Below, piece by piece: positions 60,698-64,000 of a DNA stretch of 64,000 nt (positions are counted from its first letter, which is position 1; every line of letters starts with the position of its first letter). Both the position numbers and the translations under genes were made by a program. Origin of the DNA: Agaribacterium sp. ZY112 (GTDB taxonomy: Bacteria > Pseudomonadota > Gammaproteobacteria > Pseudomonadales > Cellvibrionaceae); assembly GCF_041346925.1 (NCBI RefSeq), contig NZ_CP166840.1, positions 1,302,001 through 1,366,000 on the forward strand. The letters run 5' to 3'. The notes beneath the pieces were generated by a model. It made no database searches, had not been told where the DNA came from, and worked only from the letters and a program-made list of their open reading frames with translations.

Positions 60698-62494
60698 CTA
60701 CCAGAACCTTATTAAGAACCAATGCCAGATATCTCTAAACCAAAGCCAGGCGTTGGTCTTTTCACCAATATCTACCCTGCTTTTGCCAGACATACCTGGC
60801 TGCAATTTTTTACTTTCTTTATTTAATTCGGCATAAACGGAAAAGACATTTTTACCTTCGTGAATCTCACTCATCGGGCTGATGCGTTTAATGGTGGCGG
60901 GGAATGTTTGTTGTGGCAGGCTTTCAAGCTTCATATTAAGTCTCTGGCCTAACTTAATAAAAGCAATGTCTCTCTCGTTGACCAATATCTGGGCTTTATA
61001 GGTATCTCCTGAGGCTAGTTCAAACAATATCTCTCCTTTATCAACAGGGCTGCCTAATCGTTGGTTGATGTCCGGTGAAATGATGGTTCCTGATGCAGGT
61101 GCTACGATATTTAAGCGCCGTATTTTTTGGTTAATAAGGCGTAATTTTATTTCACTTTGTTTTACTTGGCTTGCGACAATGGCGGATTCTGCTCGTAACG
61201 AATCGGCTAATGCCAGGCTGTATTCACGTTTTAACTTTTCTATTTCAAAGAGTGTTTGCTTTCTTTGGAGTTTAAGATCTTCATCAGACAGCTGGCCTAG
61301 AATGTCACCTTTTTTTACGATAGATCCAGATTCAACATAAACACGATCTAAAAAGCCCTTTTGAGGAGATGAAAGTAGGTATTTGTTTTGACTTTGTATA
61401 TAGGTTTTAGCTTTGACTTGATGCTGGCCCGGTATAAATAAAACTATGCTAAATAAAATGAGGGCAATAGCACTGATCTTTAGTTGGTAGTTTTTAGGGC
61501 CAAGCACTTGCTTAAGTTTGTATTGGCTTGCTTCTAATAGTCTTGACCAAATACTATATTCTGACTTTTGGTAGAGCCTTAATAGGCGAGCACATATGGC
61601 AAGATAGCTATCTATATTGGGGTTTTCTTGTTGCTCATGACTAAATTCAAAACAAAGTACGGCAAGGGTTTTATTACCACTTTTAAGTAGGTAGCTTGAG
61701 ACTTGCTCGAGATTATTCTCACGTATTAGTTGCTTGTGACTTTGATTGATAAGCTCACTTTCATTAGCTGGCCCTGTGCCTACAGTTTTTCGTATGTTTG
61801 ATCCTTTATCCAAACACTCATACATGGTGGCCTGTAACAGCTGGAGTTGAGTGGTTGTTTTGTCAAAGCTGGCGCTATTAGAGATAGCCTTTAGTTGCAA
61901 TTTGGGGCCTGTGACAAGTGCGAGAGATACGCGTTTGGCTTTTTCAAAGTAGCAAAGGTAGTTGCACAGGCTTAGGTGTAATTCTGCTTCACGGTCTTCT
62001 CTTATTAAATTGGCTAATAACTCCCACTCACTGCTGAGTTGAATATGCTTTGTAGGTAGGGTATTTACAGTGTTATTACTTGTTGGTGCGGGCTTTAGTT
62101 GTTTTGCAAAAGCGAGCCAAGCAAGATCATGCTGGCTTTGCTTAAGGAGCTCAGTCGTATGCTCTCGTTTAAAAGTGCAGAGTTCAAGTAATAAGATGTA
62201 GTGGTGTTCTTGCAGATTAAAGGGCTTGGCGAGTAAGCCGCCTTCTTTGTCTTTTTTAGCTATTTGTAGGCGTTGTTTTGAATATGCATTTTGTGAGAGG
62301 AGTAGGGCTTTATCTGCGTCTTGATCACTGGCAAAGCTATTGCTTTGGGCGATAAGTTTGAGCTTTACGTTTTCTTCCGGCTCATCTTGCTCGGCGGCAA
62401 GGTACAGAGCGGCACTAACAAGATTGGAGTGAGAGCTTGTTAGCGTTTTTAGCCAGAACTCATAGATGGTGCGGGTTGCGCAGTCCATTAGCAT
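60698..62494 (-). CDS. GAF-like domain fused to HlyD-type inner-membrane adaptor
   Basis: A 598-residue protein. Residues 1-320 are cytoplasmic. The later part looks like a GAF domain (MYECLDKGSNIRKTVG, ...ESELINQSHKQLIRE, LLKSGNKTLAVLCFEF); the earlier part is an unrecognised helical region. One transmembrane helix follows (about 350-368, ISAIALILFSIVLFIPG). The periplasmic part carries a HlyD lipoyl domain (LLSSPQKGFLDRVYVESGSI, KKGDILGQLSDEDLKLQRK), a short coiled coil and a barrel ending in KLQPGMSGKSRVDIG. It is the first gene of the run. GAF suggests that export is gated by a small cytoplasmic ligand. Confidence 0.8.
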   Translation of the reverse strand: MLMDCATRTIYEFWLKTLTSSHSNLVSAALYLAAEQDEPEENVKLKLIAQSNSFASDQDADKALLLSQNAYSKQRLQIAKKDKEGGLLAKPFNLQEHHYILLLELCTFKREHTTELLKQSQHDLAWLAFAKQLKPAPTSNNTVNTLPTKHIQLSSEWELLANLIREDREAELHLSLCNYLCYFEKAKRVSLALVTGPKLQLKAISNSASFDKTTTQLQLLQATMYECLDKGSNIRKTVGTGPANESELINQSHKQLIRENNLEQVSSYLLKSGNKTLAVLCFEFSHEQQENPNIDSYLAICARLLRLYQKSEYSIWSRLLEASQYKLKQVLGPKNYQLKISAIALILFSIVLFIPGQHQVKAKTYIQSQNKYLLSSPQKGFLDRVYVESGSIVKKGDILGQLSDEDLKLQRKQTLFEIEKLKREYSLALADSLRAESAIVASQVKQSEIKLRLINQKIRRLNIVAPASGTIISPDINQRLGSPVDKGEILFELASGDTYKAQILVNERDIAFIKLGQRLNMKLESLPQQTFPATIKRISPMSEIHEGKNVFSVYAELNKESKKLQPGMSGKSRVDIGEKTNAWLWFRDIWHWFLIRFW

Positions 62495-62601
62495 GCTTAT
62501 TCTTATCTAGAAGCGATGCTTTAAGTATTGGCGCTATAGCGCAGAAATCTAGTTTGCCTCAAACATAAGTTTGAGGCTTGTTGCTAGTTTGAGTCTAGCT
62601 C

Positions 62602-64000
62602 TTAGCTTGATGGCTTGATACTGATGGCTACGGATTTAAACGCAGGAGTATGGCTGCGTTCACCCGTTGCGCGTGGAATCAAAATATTTGCTTCTGGGTA
62701 ATAGCACAGTACGTTGCCTCGGCGTACATCAAAGGCACTGACTTCAACTGCTTTCATGGTGCCGGTGTCTGTGCTGATGTCGACTTTGGCGCCAACCTTA
62801 AGGCCTTGCTCGTGAATGTCTTCTATGTTCATCATCACCACCCAGCGATGCTCTTGGTCACGATAGCTGTCGCGTTCATCAAAAACGATGCTATTAAACT
62901 GGGACTCGCTGCGAACGCTTGAAAGCATAAACTGGCCTGCCTTACGAGCTACAGGGCTATGAACCCGAAAAGCGGCTTTATTGTTCGCGGTATTGAAGTT
63001 GGGGCTATGCAATATGCGGCCATCGATATGGAATTCTTGTTTGCTGGCGTCAATGCTGGCCATTTTTTCCATGCCACTAACAACTTTTGAGGTTAGCTCA
63101 CGGATGCTTTGATGGCTTCGAAGCTGGCTAAAGTCGAATATGTTTTTATCTATGATCTTGCTGCCCAGCTCGGTGATGAGATCGACTTCAGAGCGCAGTT
63201 GAGGGAAGCGATTTATACCGCCATTACTCATGCGCACATAGTTAAACATGCTCTCTTGTGTGGTTGCTTGCTGCTCTTCATCTCGCACGCGAATAGGTAG
63301 TACGATCACTTCTTGGTCGACAGCGTGAACATGGCTCATATTTAAGGTGCTGTTGATATACACCTTAAATGGAATCTTATTGAGGGCGTCGGTGGCGTAG
63401 GTCGTATCTGGATTAGAGGCGAGTAAATTACCGCCTAGGTTGAATGCCAGATCCATATCGCCGTTTGCAGCGGCATCCATACAGGCCATGGTGTCTAGAC
63501 CTGCGTCGCTAGGGAAATGATGGCTAAGCTCGGCTTCTAAGGCCTTTTTAACAGGAGCTTTTAGTGATGGGGTAAAGCCCATTGTGCCAGTGCCTTGAAT
63601 GTTGCTGTGGCCTCGCAAAGGCATTAAGCCTGCACCAGGTTTGCCTATCATGCCGCGCATGAGGGCCAGTGCGGCAATGGTTTCAATGTTGGCAACACCT
63701 TGAAGGTGGTGTGTTAGACCCATTGACCATGTGAATACGGCTTTTTTAGCTTTTGCATAAATGGCTGCGATCTGGCGTATTTCTTTTTCGCTGACGCCGC
63801 TGCTATTAACTAATTCAGGCCACTTTAAACTGCGTACATGGGTGTCAAAGGCACTAAAGTCATCACAGTGTTTTTGGATAAAGTCGTGATCGATCTGGCC
63901 TTTCTCGATGAGGGCTTTGGCGATACCGAGCATTAAGGCTAGATCACCACCTAGATGAGGTTGGTAATAATGAGAAGCGACCTTTTCACCGCCAATAAGC
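62602..64000 (-). CDS. FdhF/YdeP-like molybdopterin oxidoreductase (cut by window end)
   Basis: The 3' part (about 466 codons) of a molybdopterin enzyme whose start is outside the window; the frame is open to base 64000 (LIGGEKVASHYYQPHLGGDLALM is read beyond the last ATG). Motifs are TWSMGLTHHLQGVANIETIAAL, MRGMIGKPGAGLMPLRGHSNIQGTGTMG, NLGGNLLASNPDT and the C-terminal cofactor-binding fold near RDQEHRWVVMMNIEDI. This fits the formate-dehydrogenase-like YdeP group of unknown substrate. The metal-binding and Mo-ligand region is not in the window, so activity cannot be judged. It precedes the envelope gene run by 107 bases on the same strand. Confidence 0.85.
   Translation of the reverse strand, partial: LIGGEKVASHYYQPHLGGDLALMLGIAKALIEKGQIDHDFIQKHCDDFSAFDTHVRSLKWPELVNSSGVSEKEIRQIAAIYAKAKKAVFTWSMGLTHHLQGVANIETIAALALMRGMIGKPGAGLMPLRGHSNIQGTGTMGFTPSLKAPVKKALEAELSHHFPSDAGLDTMACMDAAANGDMDLAFNLGGNLLASNPDTTYATDALNKIPFKVYINSTLNMSHVHAVDQEVIVLPIRVRDEEQQATTQESMFNYVRMSNGGINRFPQLRSEVDLITELGSKIIDKNIFDFSQLRSHQSIRELTSKVVSGMEKMASIDASKQEFHIDGRILHSPNFNTANNKAAFRVHSPVARKAGQFMLSSVRSESQFNSIVFDERDSYRDQEHRWVVMMNIEDIHEQGLKVGAKVDISTDTGTMKAVEVSAFDVRRGNVLCYYPEANILIPRATGERSHTPAFKSVAISIKPSS

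Noticed and set aside
1..64000. tRNA, rRNA, insertion sequences, integrases, prophage genes, replication origin
   Set aside because: I looked on both strands and saw no cloverleaf-like segments, transposase or integrase motifs, or DnaA-box clusters that I could support. A tRNAscan or ISfinder run would be decisive.

Overview
The window reads as ordinary chromosome of a free-living, probably marine, gammaproteobacterium. The evidence is the gene content: TolC/NudF/YqiB/CpdA/YqiA/ParE in near-enterobacterial order, RecQ, a class I fructose-bisphosphatase, BtuB-type TonB receptor, Zur regulation and MSHA-like pilins. A relative of the Cellvibrionaceae is plausible, from the phosphorylase-kinase-like GH15 protein, the assimilatory nitrate reductase and the giant cadherin-like protein, but this is an inference from gene content and not a placement. 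I found no rRNA, tRNA, CRISPR array, transposase or phage gene.

Layout. 1-0.27 kb: 3' end of ribA. 0.3-6.4 kb: a minus-strand vitamin B12 uptake operon (btuB-cobO-btuC-btuD-btuF, then a glutathione transferase) behind a cobalamin riboswitch. 6.5-8.2 kb: three tandem paralogous type IV prepilins. 8.2-12.5 kb: macro-domain protein, phospholipase-A2-like secreted protein, MATE exporter, DUF3820, dienelactone hydrolase, YciI and a PAP2-like membrane protein. 12.7-19.7 kb: recQ, fbp, a PafA-type phosphatase coupled to a small K+ channel, an HtrA-like protease, and a membrane-protein gene with an in-frame amber codon at codon 4. 19.8-26 kb: a 1005-residue phosphorylase-kinase-like GH15 protein, a di-heme cytochrome c and cyanase. 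26-38.7 kb: the conserved tolC | nudF-yqiB-cpdA-yqiA-parE neighbourhood, interrupted by two minus-strand modules: an outer-membrane protein plus a membrane/shikimate-kinase fusion, and the assimilatory nitrate reductase pair.

38.8-46.2 kb: maf/yceF, then a zinc-limitation locus. It holds a stand-alone HisI, a DUF2796 periplasmic zinc-binding protein, a Cys-rich SEC-C mini-protein, an NTF2-like protein, a LolCDE-like ABC pair, a DUF3299 lipoprotein, a COG0523 metallochaperone GTPase, a MerC-domain protein and Zur, with a Zur-box-like palindrome upstream of zur. The content resembles the Zrg zinc-uptake system described in Vibrio.

46.5-62.5 kb: the least explained part. A minus-strand run encodes a GAF-HlyD membrane adaptor, an M50 (site-2 protease) membrane protein fused to a lipoyl/HlyD domain, a HlyD adaptor, a 1914-residue LEPR-XLL/DUF4347/cadherin-Ig protein with five nearly identical 99-residue repeats and a C-terminal membrane hairpin, and a translationally coupled PAS-GGDEF diguanylate cyclase, followed by an extracellular solute-binding protein. 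No ABC or RND motor lies beside the adaptors. I propose this as a candidate undescribed envelope system: an adaptor/protease module for maturing or displaying a giant surface or periplasmic protein, linked to c-di-GMP. 62.6-64 kb: the 3' part of an FdhF/YdeP-like molybdopterin oxidoreductase, cut by the window edge.
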